From Legionella erythra (lineage in GTDB: Bacteria > Pseudomonadota > Gammaproteobacteria > Legionellales > Legionellaceae): a DNA stretch of 64,000 nucleotides. Of the stretch, positions 54,134-63,943 are shown piece after piece. Each line of letters begins with the position of its first letter. The stretch's first letter is position 1. The stretch covers positions 293,605 to 357,604 of the forward strand of contig NZ_LNYA01000003.1 in assembly GCF_001467615.1 (NCBI RefSeq). Reading direction: 5' to 3'. The translations under genes and the position numbers were made by a program. The notes beneath the pieces are model-generated. The model did no database searches and was not told where the DNA came from. It worked only from the letters and a program-made list of their open reading frames with translations.

Positions 54134-55843
54134 ATGGACTATAAACAATTAAAGGATGATAACGGGCAAATCTATTACGAAGTGAAAACAACGGACTTCG
54201 CCCTGATAACCAACCCCATCCTGAATAAAGGCTCCGGTTTCAGTAACCAGGAACGGGTGGATTTTAAATTATTCGGCCTGCTGCCACCGGAAGAAAGCAA
54301 TCTCGCCCAACAACGCGCCCGCTCCTATGAAGCCTTTAAGAGCAAACCCAGTGAATTGGAAAAATACATTTACATGCGTGACTTGCAAGACTCCAATGAA
54401 ACCTTGTTTTATAGTTTGCTGTGTGAGCACATCACCGAAATCATGCCCATTGTCTACACACCCGTCGTGGGCTCAGCCTGTCAACGCTTCAGTCATATTT
54501 ACCGCCGCCCACGCGGCTTGTTTATTTCTTACCCCTACCGCGACAAAATCGACATGATTCTTGCCAATCCCCGTTTTGATAACGTCAAAGCCATTGTAGT
54601 CTCTGACGGGGAGCGCATTCTCGGTCTTGGCGATCAGGGTGCTGGAGGCATGGGGATTCCCATTGGCAAGCTCGCGCTGTATTGTGCCTGCGCCGGCATT
54701 CATCCGGCTTCTACCCTGCCGGTGTTACTCGACACCGGGACCAACAACAGCGATTTATTACAGGATCCCTTGTACATGGGTTGGCGCCATGAGCGGGTAC
54801 GCGATCAGGACTATGATGCGTTTGTTGATCTGTTCGTTCAGGCGTTGAAGAAGCGATTTCCTCATATCCTGTTGCAATGGGAAGATTTTGCGCTGCAAAA
54901 CGCCACCCGCCTGCTCAACACCTACCGTGACCAGTTATGCACCTTCAATGACGACATTCAGGGAACAGCGGCCGTCGCGACTGGCACTTTGTTTGCCGCC
55001 GTTCAGGTCACCGGCATTCGATTGAGTGAGCAACGCATTGTCATTGTCGGTGCCGGTTCAGCTGGATGCGGCATTGCTGAATTGATTGTGCATGCCATGG
55101 TTGAGGACGGCATTTCCGAAGCGCAGGCGCGTTCGCAGATTTATATGATTGACCGCAACGGCTTATTGCTCGAAGGCATGACCGGCCTCCTGCCCTTCCA
55201 GCAACAATTGTTAAAATCACGCGCCGCCATTGCAAACTGGCAATGCGATAATCATGCTGAAATCAGCTTGAAAGACGTCATACGCAACTTACATCCCAAT
55301 GCCCTGCTCGGTGTTTCAGGCCAACCCAACCTCTTTACCGAAGAATTGGTTCGGGAAATGGCAGCCCATGTGGAACGTCCAATTATCATGCCGCTTTCCA
55401 ACCCGATTTCCCGCAGTGAAGCTGTCCCACAGGATTTAATCCAGTGGACTGACGATCGTGCCGTGATTGGCACGGGCAGCCCGTTTGGAATAGTCAAGCG
55501 CCGAGGCCAGGATTTCCGTATTGATCAGACCAATAATGTCTACATTTTCCCGGGCATGGGCCTTGGTTTGATAGCCGTACAGGCAAGACGGGTCACGGAC
55601 AAAATGTTCATGGCAGCAGCTAAAGCCTTAGCCAGTTGCTCCCCCGCGCGGCAAAATCCCAACGCCAACCTGCTGCCCCCGCTTGACGAGGTGCGGGAAG
55701 TATCCTACCAGGTTGCGCTCGCAGTGGCTAAAGAAGCGGTAAAAAGTGAATTGGCCGATTACAAAACCGAGGCAGACATTGAACAATGCCTACGCACACA
55801 CATTTGGGAACCAGTGTATGTTCCTTATCGCAAGCCTTATTAA
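54134..55843 (+). CDS. maeA: NAD-dependent malic enzyme (SfcA/MaeA type)
   Basis: This 569-aa malate dehydrogenase (oxaloacetate-decarboxylating) converts malate to pyruvate, CO2 and NADH. The malic-enzyme domain has IMPIVYTPVVGSACQRFSHIY, VVSDGERILGLGDQGAGGMGIPIGKLALY and FNDDIQGTAAVATGT (metal ligands). The NAD domain has IVGAGSAGCGIAELI. Length equals E. coli MaeA. An AGGGAG site lies before the ATG. Legionella relies on amino acids, so anaplerotic balance is a likely role. It faces the GGDEF-EAL gene tail to tail with a 3-bp gap. Confidence 0.94.
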   Translation: MDYKQLKDDNGQIYYEVKTTDFALITNPILNKGSGFSNQERVDFKLFGLLPPEESNLAQQRARSYEAFKSKPSELEKYIYMRDLQDSNETLFYSLLCEHITEIMPIVYTPVVGSACQRFSHIYRRPRGLFISYPYRDKIDMILANPRFDNVKAIVVSDGERILGLGDQGAGGMGIPIGKLALYCACAGIHPASTLPVLLDTGTNNSDLLQDPLYMGWRHERVRDQDYDAFVDLFVQALKKRFPHILLQWEDFALQNATRLLNTYRDQLCTFNDDIQGTAAVATGTLFAAVQVTGIRLSEQRIVIVGAGSAGCGIAELIVHAMVEDGISEAQARSQIYMIDRNGLLLEGMTGLLPFQQQLLKSRAAIANWQCDNHAEISLKDVIRNLHPNALLGVSGQPNLFTEELVREMAAHVERPIIMPLSNPISRSEAVPQDLIQWTDDRAVIGTGSPFGIVKRRGQDFRIDQTNNVYIFPGMGLGLIAVQARRVTDKMFMAAAKALASCSPARQNPNANLLPPLDEVREVSYQVALAVAKEAVKSELADYKTEADIEQCLRTHIWEPVYVPYRKPY

Positions 55844-55846
55844 GCC

Positions 55847-58174
55847 TTAGCGCGACGCGATGGCGCGCTGGGTATTCTGGTAGAGCAGGTCGGCAAAATC
55901 ATCGGCGCTCAGGGGCTCAGCAAAATAATAGCCCTGCCCCTGATCACAACCCAATTCTTTAAGCAGCTGCAGCTGCTCCTTGTTCTCGACTCCTTCGGCA
56001 ATCACTTTTAGCTTCAACCCATGCCCCATGGCAATAATCGCCTCCACAATGGAGGCGTCGTTGCTGTCATTGGTGCAATCGCGGACAAAGCATTGGTCGA
56101 TCTTAAGCTTGTTCACGGGGAATTTTTTCAGGTAATTCAAACTGGAATAGCCTGTACCAAAATCATCAATGACAAAATCAACGCCAATAGAATCGAGTTT
56201 CAGCAACAAGGAAATGATTTTCTTGGTATTGTCCATGAGGGTGCTTTCAGTCAATTCAATCTCAAGATAGCCAGGATCCATTCTGGATTGCTTTAAGATA
56301 TCCTCCAGCGTATCGATAAACCCCTCCCGTTTAACCTGTACGCCGGACACATTAACCGCCATGCGGATAGGCGGCAGCCCCATTTTCTGCCAGGCGACAT
56401 TCTGCATGCAGGCGGTTCTAATCCCCCATTCTCCTAAAGGCACAATTAATCCGCATTCTTCAGCAGCAATGATAAAATCATTGGGTAAAAGAATACCGTA
56501 ATCGGGGTGTTGCCAGCGCATGAGCGCTTCCACAGCGCAAATTTCGCCGGTTTCAATGTGGATGATGGGTTGATAAAGCAAAAAAAATTCTTTGTTTTTT
56601 ATAGCATTACGGATCTGGCTTTGAATTTCCAGTTTCTTTTGCGACTGGTAATTAATTTCTTCATCATACAACTGGTAATTATTTCTCCCCTGCCGTTTGG
56701 CAAAATACATGGCCATGTCGGCATTTTTAAGCAGGGTGGTGGCATCCTTACCGTGATGAGGATAGGTGCTTATCCCGATGCTGGTCGTCACCACAATATC
56801 ATGGCCGCTGAGTTTAATGGGTTGGGTCACCTTATTGAGGATGTGGTCAGCCAGGACGGTGATGTCTTCCCTATGGCTGTTCATGAACAGGATGACAAAT
56901 TCATCTCCGCCAAAGCGGGATACCGTGTCACTTTTGCGCACACAATCCTTTAAGCGGACAGCCACCTCCTGTAACAGCTGATCCCCGGCATTGTGCCCCA
57001 GTGAATCATTGATGATTTTAAAATTATCCACATCCAGGAATAACAACGTTAAATGGTTTTGAAAACGTTGGGCGTAGACAATGCCCTGCTCAATGCGATC
57101 GTAGAGCAGGGTGCGGTTGGGTAAACCCGTCAAAATATCGTGATTAGCCTGATAGGCCAGTTGATGCTCCATTTGTTTGCGTTCACTGATATCGCGATAC
57201 TGCCAGATATGCCCTGCCTTGCCTTTGTCCGCTCCGTGTGGTTTGACATAGAGTTCAAAAAATTTCCCATCCCTGCAGGTTAATTCATCAATCCATTCAT
57301 GCGCTGACTGTTCATGAAAATGCTCCATTTTACGGGCATACATGTCCGGGTTTTCCAGTTTGGATAAAATATGCTGGCTGATATCCTGATAATTATACCC
57401 CGTGATTAAATCCTGAGGGATTTCCCACATATCCAGAAAAGTCTGATTAAAATATTCAATGTGGCCATGATTATCAACCACCAGCACGCCGAATTCGCTC
57501 GATTCAAGGCTGGCACGCAGAATATCAAATGATTTCTCCAGCGCATTCGTGCGTTCCGCCACCTTTTTTTCCAAAAGCTGATTATTAAACCCCAAATCGA
57601 TGTTGGTTAAACGCAGTTCCAGCGAGGACACCACCAGGGAATTTAAGTAATGCGAAGACCCCAACATGACAAAAATATAAAGAAAAACGCAGTACCCCAG
57701 AAGAATATTATCCCCGCCCTGGGCAAAAAGCCAAATCGCATAAGGTAGAACAGCCGGTAACAGGAAGGCGATGTACACCGAACGAATGGGAGAATAATAA
57801 GAACTGGCCGATGCCGTAATTCCCAAAAGCACAATCACGACAAAATTCTGCTGGAATACACTGTCGACAGTAATAAAAACGCCCGCGGCAAATCCCCAGC
57901 CAACGCTTGAAATCAATACCCCAATAACAAACAGGATTAACCAGGCTTTCTGACTACGCGTTTCATAATGGTGGCGGTAACGCCAGACGATATAGCCCCG
58001 CCAGGCGGCTGATGCGATAAACATATAAACCAGCCAACCGATTAACACATGTTGGTTAAAAACAGTCCATAAAGCGACACAAACAGAGGTAACAGCCAGG
58101 CATTCCCCAAATAACGCCACGGGAATTTGATCATAAAGCAACTTAATCTGCGATCTCAGGATATTTTTTGGCAC
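55847..58174 (-). CDS. Membrane PAS-GGDEF-EAL c-di-GMP enzyme
   Basis: This 775-aa protein has five to six N-terminal membrane helices (about residues 15-190), a PAS domain (SEFGVLVVDNHGHIEYFNQTFLDMWEIP, about 220-335), and an intact GGDEF domain (SRFGGDEFVILF). The EAL domain is also intact (CAVEALMRWQHPDYG, and DDFGTGYSSLNYLKKFPVNKLKID). It could make and break c-di-GMP in response to a PAS or membrane signal. Catalytic balance cannot be read from sequence. Monocistronic. Confidence 0.92.
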   Translation of the reverse strand: MPKNILRSQIKLLYDQIPVALFGECLAVTSVCVALWTVFNQHVLIGWLVYMFIASAAWRGYIVWRYRHHYETRSQKAWLILFVIGVLISSVGWGFAAGVFITVDSVFQQNFVVIVLLGITASASSYYSPIRSVYIAFLLPAVLPYAIWLFAQGGDNILLGYCVFLYIFVMLGSSHYLNSLVVSSLELRLTNIDLGFNNQLLEKKVAERTNALEKSFDILRASLESSEFGVLVVDNHGHIEYFNQTFLDMWEIPQDLITGYNYQDISQHILSKLENPDMYARKMEHFHEQSAHEWIDELTCRDGKFFELYVKPHGADKGKAGHIWQYRDISERKQMEHQLAYQANHDILTGLPNRTLLYDRIEQGIVYAQRFQNHLTLLFLDVDNFKIINDSLGHNAGDQLLQEVAVRLKDCVRKSDTVSRFGGDEFVILFMNSHREDITVLADHILNKVTQPIKLSGHDIVVTTSIGISTYPHHGKDATTLLKNADMAMYFAKRQGRNNYQLYDEEINYQSQKKLEIQSQIRNAIKNKEFFLLYQPIIHIETGEICAVEALMRWQHPDYGILLPNDFIIAAEECGLIVPLGEWGIRTACMQNVAWQKMGLPPIRMAVNVSGVQVKREGFIDTLEDILKQSRMDPGYLEIELTESTLMDNTKKIISLLLKLDSIGVDFVIDDFGTGYSSLNYLKKFPVNKLKIDQCFVRDCTNDSNDASIVEAIIAMGHGLKLKVIAEGVENKEQLQLLKELGCDQGQGYYFAEPLSADDFADLLYQNTQRAIASR

Positions 58175-58406
58175 GATAGAATAACCTTATGTTCGCATGC
58201 CAGATGATTAACAGCTGCTCTTTTTTTCATAACGTCCTGTCGGGTTATCGCTAAACCTGTCAAAATAAACCGTTTATTGCTATTAGTATAGACGCTGGCA
58301 AACGGCTTTGGAGCCTCCCCTCCCCTAAAACTTTTTCCACGCTCTGGCTGTACAGAACGGCAACTCTTCCTATACTAATACTAAAAGAATCAGGATGATT
58401 TTTTCT

Positions 58407-59306
58407 ATGATTAAAGAATTGGAACAAGCACTTAGCCGAGTCCTTTACGGAAAGGAAGAGGTCATTCGGCTAGGCGTCAGTTGCCTGCTTGCCAATGGGC
58501 ATTTACTCCTTGAAGACATTCCGGGTATGGGTAAAACCACCTTCAGCCACGCCCTGGCGCATTTTACCGGTATGCAGTACCGCCGTATCCAGTTCACCAG
58601 CGACCTGCTGCCCAGTGATTTAATCGGCGTATCGATATTTGATGCGACAACGCAGCAATTTCGCTTCCATGCCGGTCCCATTTTTTCACAACTCATCCTT
58701 GCCGATGAAGTCAATCGCGCCACACCACGAACCCAAAGCGCCTTGCTTGAAGCCATGGAGGAACGGCAAGTCACAACTGAAAACGGCACACAGCCCTTGC
58801 CTGAACCCTTTTTCGTCATTGCCACTCAAAATCCCTCCCATCAGACCGGAACTTATTTCCTGCCCGAATCGCAACTGGATCGCTTTTTAATGTGTTTAAG
58901 TATTGGTTACCCGCCTCCCGATGCCGAGCGGCAACTGCTGAAACTGCCGGAAAATGGCAAACTATTTGACCAACCACCCGTCAGCACCATTGAACAGCTT
59001 CTGACCTGGCAACAGCAAAGCCTGCAAGTCCATGTCGCCGAAACCGTGTTGGATTATATTCAAAGTCTGTTGGCTGCCAGCCGTTACCAGGGTTGGTTCA
59101 ACCACGGTTTAAGTCCGCGCGCGGGCATGGCGCTGGTTAAGGCAGCCAAAGCCTATGCCCGGACCGAGGAACGTGATTTTGTCCGCCCGGACGATGTACA
59201 GGCGGTGCTGCCTGCTGTCGTCAATCATCGCCTGGTGATTAAACAATCCCATATCCACCATTCCCCGGCTGAGATGCTGCTTAATCATGTTGAGGTCCCG
59301 CTTTGA
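58407..59306 (+). CDS. MoxR-family AAA+ ATPase
   Basis: This 299-aa ATPase has Walker A EDIPGMGKTTFSHAL, Walker B ILADEVNRATPRTQSALLEAMEE, sensor 1 FVIATQNPSHQTGTYFLPESQLDRF, and a C-terminal lid with LSPRAGMALVKAAKAYA. MoxR proteins with DUF58 and transglutaminase partners are thought to be chaperone-like assembly factors. An AGGA at 58392 is 11 nt from this ATG; an earlier ATG at 58395 would overlap it. It overlaps the next gene by 4 bp. Confidence 0.92.
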   Translation: MIKELEQALSRVLYGKEEVIRLGVSCLLANGHLLLEDIPGMGKTTFSHALAHFTGMQYRRIQFTSDLLPSDLIGVSIFDATTQQFRFHAGPIFSQLILADEVNRATPRTQSALLEAMEERQVTTENGTQPLPEPFFVIATQNPSHQTGTYFLPESQLDRFLMCLSIGYPPPDAERQLLKLPENGKLFDQPPVSTIEQLLTWQQQSLQVHVAETVLDYIQSLLAASRYQGWFNHGLSPRAGMALVKAAKAYARTEERDFVRPDDVQAVLPAVVNHRLVIKQSHIHHSPAEMLLNHVEVPL

Positions 59307-60256
59307 ACACACGCATGGCCTACCGCATCAAACAGTATTGGTTTCGATGGGCAAGGCAGCGCAACGCCCCAGGCGAGCCGCAACACCTGGAAAATGCCAA
59401 CCTCTACATTTTACCGTCACGCTTTGGTTTGGCCTATGGGGCTGTGTTATTAACCCTTTTTCTCTGCGCTATTAATTACCAAATCAGTGCTATTTTTTTA
59501 TTTACTTTCTTTTTAGCGGTTATCGGCATGATCAGCGCCTGGGCAACCCATGCCAATCTGAAAGGATTGACAATCACCAGCACGGAGATTGCCGATGTGC
59601 CCAGAGGATCGCCTGTGGCGGTACGGTTATCGATTAAAAACACGCGCGGACCGCGCTTTAGCCTGCAATGCTCTATTCACCCAGAAGATGATCAAACCAT
59701 TGATTATCTGCCGTCAGAAGGGGGGCAGGTCAGCCTTTATCTGCAAGCCAGCCGGCGCGGTTGTTTTATGCTGCCGCCTGTCCAGTTTTGCAGTGTTTTT
59801 CCCTTTGGCCTGTTTCGAACCTGGGGATATGCTTTTTTTGACAAGTCTTACTATGTTTACCCCGAACCCGTGTCCCCCGGTTTTTCGCCGCCCGCGGTAT
59901 CAAGCGATGAGGGCAGCAATAAGAAAAGCAAGGCGGGCATTGAGGATCTGGAAAATCTGAAACCGGTGAATAATCCCTGGACCCAGGCCAACCGCATCGC
60001 CTGGAAAATTGCCGCCCGCGGTCAGGGTTGGTATCTTAAAACCATGAGCAACCCAGAGGGCCGGTTATGGTTGTTTAAACTCGATGACATCCCGTCCATG
60101 GACATTGAACAGAAACTGCAGCATGTCAGTTACTGGCTGATTGAAGCAGAGCAACAGGGATTGGTCTATGGGCTTGAATTAAAGGGGATTCGCACCGAGT
60201 TCTCTCACGGTGCCAATCATTTGAAACAATGTTTACGCCAACTGGCGCTTTACTGA
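59303..60256 (+). CDS. DUF58 membrane protein
   Basis: This 317-aa protein has two membrane helices (about residues 48-90) and a large soluble part with SRRGCFMLPPVQFCSVFPFGLFRTW, typical of DUF58, plus YVYPEP and the DUF58 motif DLENLKPVNNPWTQANRIAWKIAAR (here D-x-x-x-L rather than a strict GxDFxxLR). I start at TTG 59303, since GAGGT lies 6 nt before it, whereas ATG 59315 is 19 nt away. The overlap with moxR and with the transglutaminase gene argues for one operon. Confidence 0.88.
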   Translation: MNTRMAYRIKQYWFRWARQRNAPGEPQHLENANLYILPSRFGLAYGAVLLTLFLCAINYQISAIFLFTFFLAVIGMISAWATHANLKGLTITSTEIADVPRGSPVAVRLSIKNTRGPRFSLQCSIHPEDDQTIDYLPSEGGQVSLYLQASRRGCFMLPPVQFCSVFPFGLFRTWGYAFFDKSYYVYPEPVSPGFSPPAVSSDEGSNKKSKAGIEDLENLKPVNNPWTQANRIAWKIAARGQGWYLKTMSNPEGRLWLFKLDDIPSMDIEQKLQHVSYWLIEAEQQGLVYGLELKGIRTEFSHGANHLKQCLRQLALY

Positions 60257-62247
60257 TGGATTTGACAACGCACACACCAACCCTGCGTCTCGCCCTGCTG
60301 GTGATGATGCTCTGCTATTTGCCGCACGGGATGACCATGCCCTTATTGCTGTCATTGATGGCTTTAAGCGCCATCGGCTATCGCCTGCTCGTGAGCTATT
60401 ACCCCATTCCTTTACCGTCAGGCGGGGTAAAAATCGGTTTAATTGCCCTGTACCTGGGCTTGTTATTCTGGCAATACGGTACCCTGTGGTCAGGGCAGTT
60501 TTTTATTGGCTTTTTACTGCTGTTCGTGGCCCTAAAAAGTTTGGAGCTTCAGAGCCTGCGTGACTTGCGGATCATTATTCTCTGTAATTTCTATTTAATC
60601 CTGACGACAGTACTTCTCTATCAGGAGCTATGGATTTTTGTTTATCTTCTAATCGCGGTCTTTGCCAATCTGTTGCTCATGCTTAAACTCTTTGCCCCCA
60701 AAGTGCCCACATGCTTTGCGGGCAAGCTGATTGTCAGGCACATGCTGTTGGCGATTCCCATTACACTGGTGGTTTTCTACCTTTTTCCACGGTTGACCAA
60801 CCCCTTATGGCAAGTGCCCTCCATATCGCGGGGGCAATTGGGATTTAATGAGGAACTCAACCTTGACAAAATGACGGAACTCTTTAGTGATGACTCCATC
60901 GTCATGCGGGTGACGTTTAAATCGACTTTCCTGCCCACCCTTTATTGGCGTGGGATCGTGCTCAGCCATTACGATGGCTGGCGCTGGACTGCCCGGCACC
61001 GCGACAGCACCTACTTTCCACCCCTTGAAAAAATTCCTCAGGGGCAAACAGCCGACTATCAGATTCTCCTTGAACCGCACCAGAAAAAATGGCTTTTTTA
61101 TCAGGACTACCCCTATGCCGCCAATCCCAACCTGCTGTATGCGCCAGGGCTTGGTCTTGTGCAGCCGGGGGATAGAGCGGTCTATCAACGGTTTGCCTAT
61201 GCCGTGGTTGAAAAAAGGCCTTTTTATCTGCCCATTTCCCTCAGAGACAAGCAAATCAATACCTATTTACCGCCTTTAAGCAACCCGCGATTACGTGCTT
61301 TTGCGAAACAGGCATTCAGCGCGGCCCATGGCGATACAGAAACCTTTATTACCCACCTGAAGAATTACATTCATAGTCAACCTTTCTGGTACAGCCTGTC
61401 GGTCAATAGCCCGGGACGCCTCCATCAAATGGATTATTTCTGGTTTGAACAACGCAAAGGCTATTGCGAGTATTATGCCAGTTCGGTAGCCTTTATCCTG
61501 CGGTCGGTTGGCATTCCAGCCCGGGTGGTGGTGGGTTATCATGGCGGGCAATGGAATCCCCTGTCCCACTATCTGACTGTACGGCAAAATGATGCCCATG
61601 CCTGGCTTGAATACTGGCAAGACGGCAAAGGATGGCGGCGTTTTGATCCCACACTCTACATTGCTCCTGAGCGGATTGACCGGGCCATCCGGGATAAACA
61701 GGGTGATGCACTCGCCTCCCAGTGGACTCAGGAAGGATCGCTCCCCTGGCTTGCGCAGACTGGCTTGTTCCTTGAATCCCTGCAATTTTTCTGGGAGAGG
61801 TGGCTGCTTTTCTATAATTACGACAATCAACGCGCTTTTTTAAAAGAGCTTGGCCTTAACCATTGGGATGGACAAACTCTGATCAAGGTGTCTATTGCTG
61901 CCCTGCTTGCTTTTTTATTAATCGGCAGCCTGATTTATCAATGGCAGCAGCGGTACCGGGATCCCATGGCGCGCGAACACGCACGATTACACAAGCTGCT
62001 TAAAGCCTTAGGGGTTGACGTCGCTCCACCCACCACCTTAAATAGTCAACTGCGGGCATTGGGGCTTAGGCTTCCTGCCTTACGCATGAAACTCAGCCAG
62101 TATTATCGTGAGTATGAATTGCTGCGATTAAGGCCTTTTTCCGATAAAACCAAGGGTTACCAGAAAACCCTTCAATGGTTAAAATCCTTATCGGCTTATT
62201 TAAAGCAGGTTAAGAAGGGACATAGCCAGGATGGCCGTTTCCCATAG
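60256..62247 (+). CDS. TgpA-type membrane transglutaminase-like protein
   Basis: This 663-aa protein has about five N-terminal membrane helices (to about residue 185), a periplasmic domain with the transglutaminase-like triad C404 (KGYCEYYASSVAFIL), H448 (NDAHAWLEYW) and D464 (RRFDPTLY), a last membrane helix near residue 550 (ALLAFLLIGSLIYQW), and a cytoplasmic tail. It matches TgpA/DUF3488. In Pseudomonas the homologue is essential and exposed to the periplasm. The ATG overlaps the DUF58 stop by one base. Confidence 0.92.
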   Translation: MDLTTHTPTLRLALLVMMLCYLPHGMTMPLLLSLMALSAIGYRLLVSYYPIPLPSGGVKIGLIALYLGLLFWQYGTLWSGQFFIGFLLLFVALKSLELQSLRDLRIIILCNFYLILTTVLLYQELWIFVYLLIAVFANLLLMLKLFAPKVPTCFAGKLIVRHMLLAIPITLVVFYLFPRLTNPLWQVPSISRGQLGFNEELNLDKMTELFSDDSIVMRVTFKSTFLPTLYWRGIVLSHYDGWRWTARHRDSTYFPPLEKIPQGQTADYQILLEPHQKKWLFYQDYPYAANPNLLYAPGLGLVQPGDRAVYQRFAYAVVEKRPFYLPISLRDKQINTYLPPLSNPRLRAFAKQAFSAAHGDTETFITHLKNYIHSQPFWYSLSVNSPGRLHQMDYFWFEQRKGYCEYYASSVAFILRSVGIPARVVVGYHGGQWNPLSHYLTVRQNDAHAWLEYWQDGKGWRRFDPTLYIAPERIDRAIRDKQGDALASQWTQEGSLPWLAQTGLFLESLQFFWERWLLFYNYDNQRAFLKELGLNHWDGQTLIKVSIAALLAFLLIGSLIYQWQQRYRDPMAREHARLHKLLKALGVDVAPPTTLNSQLRALGLRLPALRMKLSQYYREYELLRLRPFSDKTKGYQKTLQWLKSLSAYLKQVKKGHSQDGRFP

Positions 62248-63853
62248 CAGGATTGATGATTTCGAAATCATCGCCGCTAGACTCTGGGGATAAATCAATC
62301 TCCTTCGAGTCAGCAGATTCCCAAGCAGGATCCAGGTATTTAAAATCGTCTTCTGCAGTATGTCTTGTCTTCCGCCCTTCTGGTGATTTTTTAAAAGCGG
62401 CTTCGACATTGCTGCCTTTCGGGAGAACCTGATTCTCTGCGGATGAATGGTTTACTGCTTTTTTATCCGATTTTTCCACCCCATCAATCAGTTTATTCAA
62501 TAATAATTTCCCCGCCTGCAAAAGGACAGCGCCCAGAGTTAGCGTGCCGGCGGCTGCCGTGGCCGTGGTTAACGAAAGCCCCATCAGGCCGAATAACTGC
62601 ACCAAAGGGTAAGCCAGCGCATTGAAAGCCGGAGCAGCGGCAGGACTTGCGGCCATGATCATTGGCACAATAACCGGTGCGGCAAAGTACACCAAGGCCG
62701 CATAAGCCGCTAATGATACCACCGCGCTTAAAATACCCAGCGCGGGATGAATGCGCCAGGCTTCTTTAAAACTGGTGATGGGAGACGTCACCGTACGAAT
62801 CGCAAAGTACAGGCCTTTAAACAACCCCTGCAGGGTGAGGGTGCTTAATAACAGGCCGCTACGCAGAAACTGGGTCGCCGGATGCGTTGGCGCCCAGGTT
62901 ATCAATTGATTTTTAAGAAAACTAAACGATTCTGACAAGCCATTGGCCAGTAATTCCGGCAGTTTGATGGCATTGATTAAGGGATTCACAATAAAACCCA
63001 GCGTCACGACATACACCACCTTACGGAAAATGCCCTTTTTGGAGGGCCAACCCATAAAATAATGACCAAAATGCAAGGTTTGACGCGCTTTGCCATTTAG
63101 ACCAGGCAGGTAGGTGTCCAGCCAGGCTTTTTTCATGAACGAGAAAAAATGATTATCGGCAAGCGCCTTATAGGGGGAGTCCCCTAATTTATTGGCAGTC
63201 TCGCTGACAGGGTTTTTGAGTTTACCAAGCAAGCCATCAACCGTGACGGCTTTACCTGCTTTTATCAATTCTCGCAGGGCCAGCAATTGCGATGCATGAT
63301 GATAACCGCAGGAAACCCCATCAAAAAAAGACTGGGTCCCCAAAGCGGAATGCACGGCAGGCCTGGTCTCTTCCTGCCCATCATGCAGGGTAAAAGACGA
63401 TTGCGGCCTTGAAGACAAGGCATTCCATAAGGCCGGAAGCAGCCGACGCCAGTTAAACCCCCGTTCATCCGAGAAGAATTTTTGAGGATCGCTTGCCTTA
63501 GGATCAAAAAAATGAATATCGCCGTTAGGCGGCATATACATGCTGACGATATGACGCTCGGTCACGCCATTGCCGACGACGCCAGCGAGAACATGAAAGC
63601 GGTCCTTTTGTTGTCTAAATTCAGGGATATTCGCCCGCAAACTGGCCAAGGCACTGCCCAAACCCTGTTGAATGGGGGTCAGAATAACGAGAATTTTATA
63701 ATCGCCCTTGATTGTCTCAATGCAATATTTTAATCGCTCCCTACAGAGTGGATTAGGCTCAACGACTTCTATATCTGCAAATGATTGCGTTAAAATATAC
63801 TCCATCGTTTCATTGTTTAAAACCGCATAACCCGCCATGCCAGGATAACTCAT
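62210..63853 (-). CDS. Candidate effector: CE-clan-like core plus hydrophobic C-terminal region
   Basis: This 547-aa protein carries the same core as the gene at 32776: VTERHIVSMYM (H101), DIHFFDPKAS (D117), and GTQSFFDGVSCGYHHAS (Q174, C182). Residues about 200-440 are helical. Two or three strongly hydrophobic segments follow at about 380-470 (ALVYFAAPVIVPMIMAA, MGLSLTTATAAAGTLTLGAVLLQ), suggesting insertion into host membranes. The acidic C-terminus (DDFKYLDPAWES, GDDFEIINP) is E-block-like. Start: ATG 63853 with GAG 4 nt upstream, rather than GTG 63868. The stop overlaps the convergent transglutaminase gene by 38 bp. Confidence 0.65.
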   Translation of the reverse strand: MSYPGMAGYAVLNNETMEYILTQSFADIEVVEPNPLCRERLKYCIETIKGDYKILVILTPIQQGLGSALASLRANIPEFRQQKDRFHVLAGVVGNGVTERHIVSMYMPPNGDIHFFDPKASDPQKFFSDERGFNWRRLLPALWNALSSRPQSSFTLHDGQEETRPAVHSALGTQSFFDGVSCGYHHASQLLALRELIKAGKAVTVDGLLGKLKNPVSETANKLGDSPYKALADNHFFSFMKKAWLDTYLPGLNGKARQTLHFGHYFMGWPSKKGIFRKVVYVVTLGFIVNPLINAIKLPELLANGLSESFSFLKNQLITWAPTHPATQFLRSGLLLSTLTLQGLFKGLYFAIRTVTSPITSFKEAWRIHPALGILSAVVSLAAYAALVYFAAPVIVPMIMAASPAAAPAFNALAYPLVQLFGLMGLSLTTATAAAGTLTLGAVLLQAGKLLLNKLIDGVEKSDKKAVNHSSAENQVLPKGSNVEAAFKKSPEGRKTRHTAEDDFKYLDPAWESADSKEIDLSPESSGDDFEIINPAMGNGHPGYVPS

Positions 63854-63870
63854 ACGTCTCGATTGCACTC

Positions 63871-63903
63871 AGAATAACAAAAACAGCTTAAGGGAGAATT
63901 AAA
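63871..63903 (-). promoter_or_regulatory. PmrA-box-like operator and -10 of the 62210 gene
   Basis: On the minus strand TTTAATTCT-CC-CTTAAGCTG (63903-63884) has TTAA cores 11 nt apart, followed after 7 nt by TATTCT (63876-63871). The start codon is 17 nt further. Confidence 0.55.
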
Positions 63904-63943
63904 GACTATAGCTTGATAAACAATGATGCACGGCCTACGCACT

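Noticed and set aside
56507..56953. 148-codon plus-strand frame inside the PAS-GGDEF-EAL gene
   Set aside because: Antisense of conserved GGDEF sequence; the GGDEF and EAL motifs prove the other strand is coding.
60805..61254. 149-codon minus-strand frame opposite the transglutaminase-like gene
   Set aside because: Antisense to the periplasmic domain that leads into the Cys-His-Asp triad; no RBS or family resemblance.
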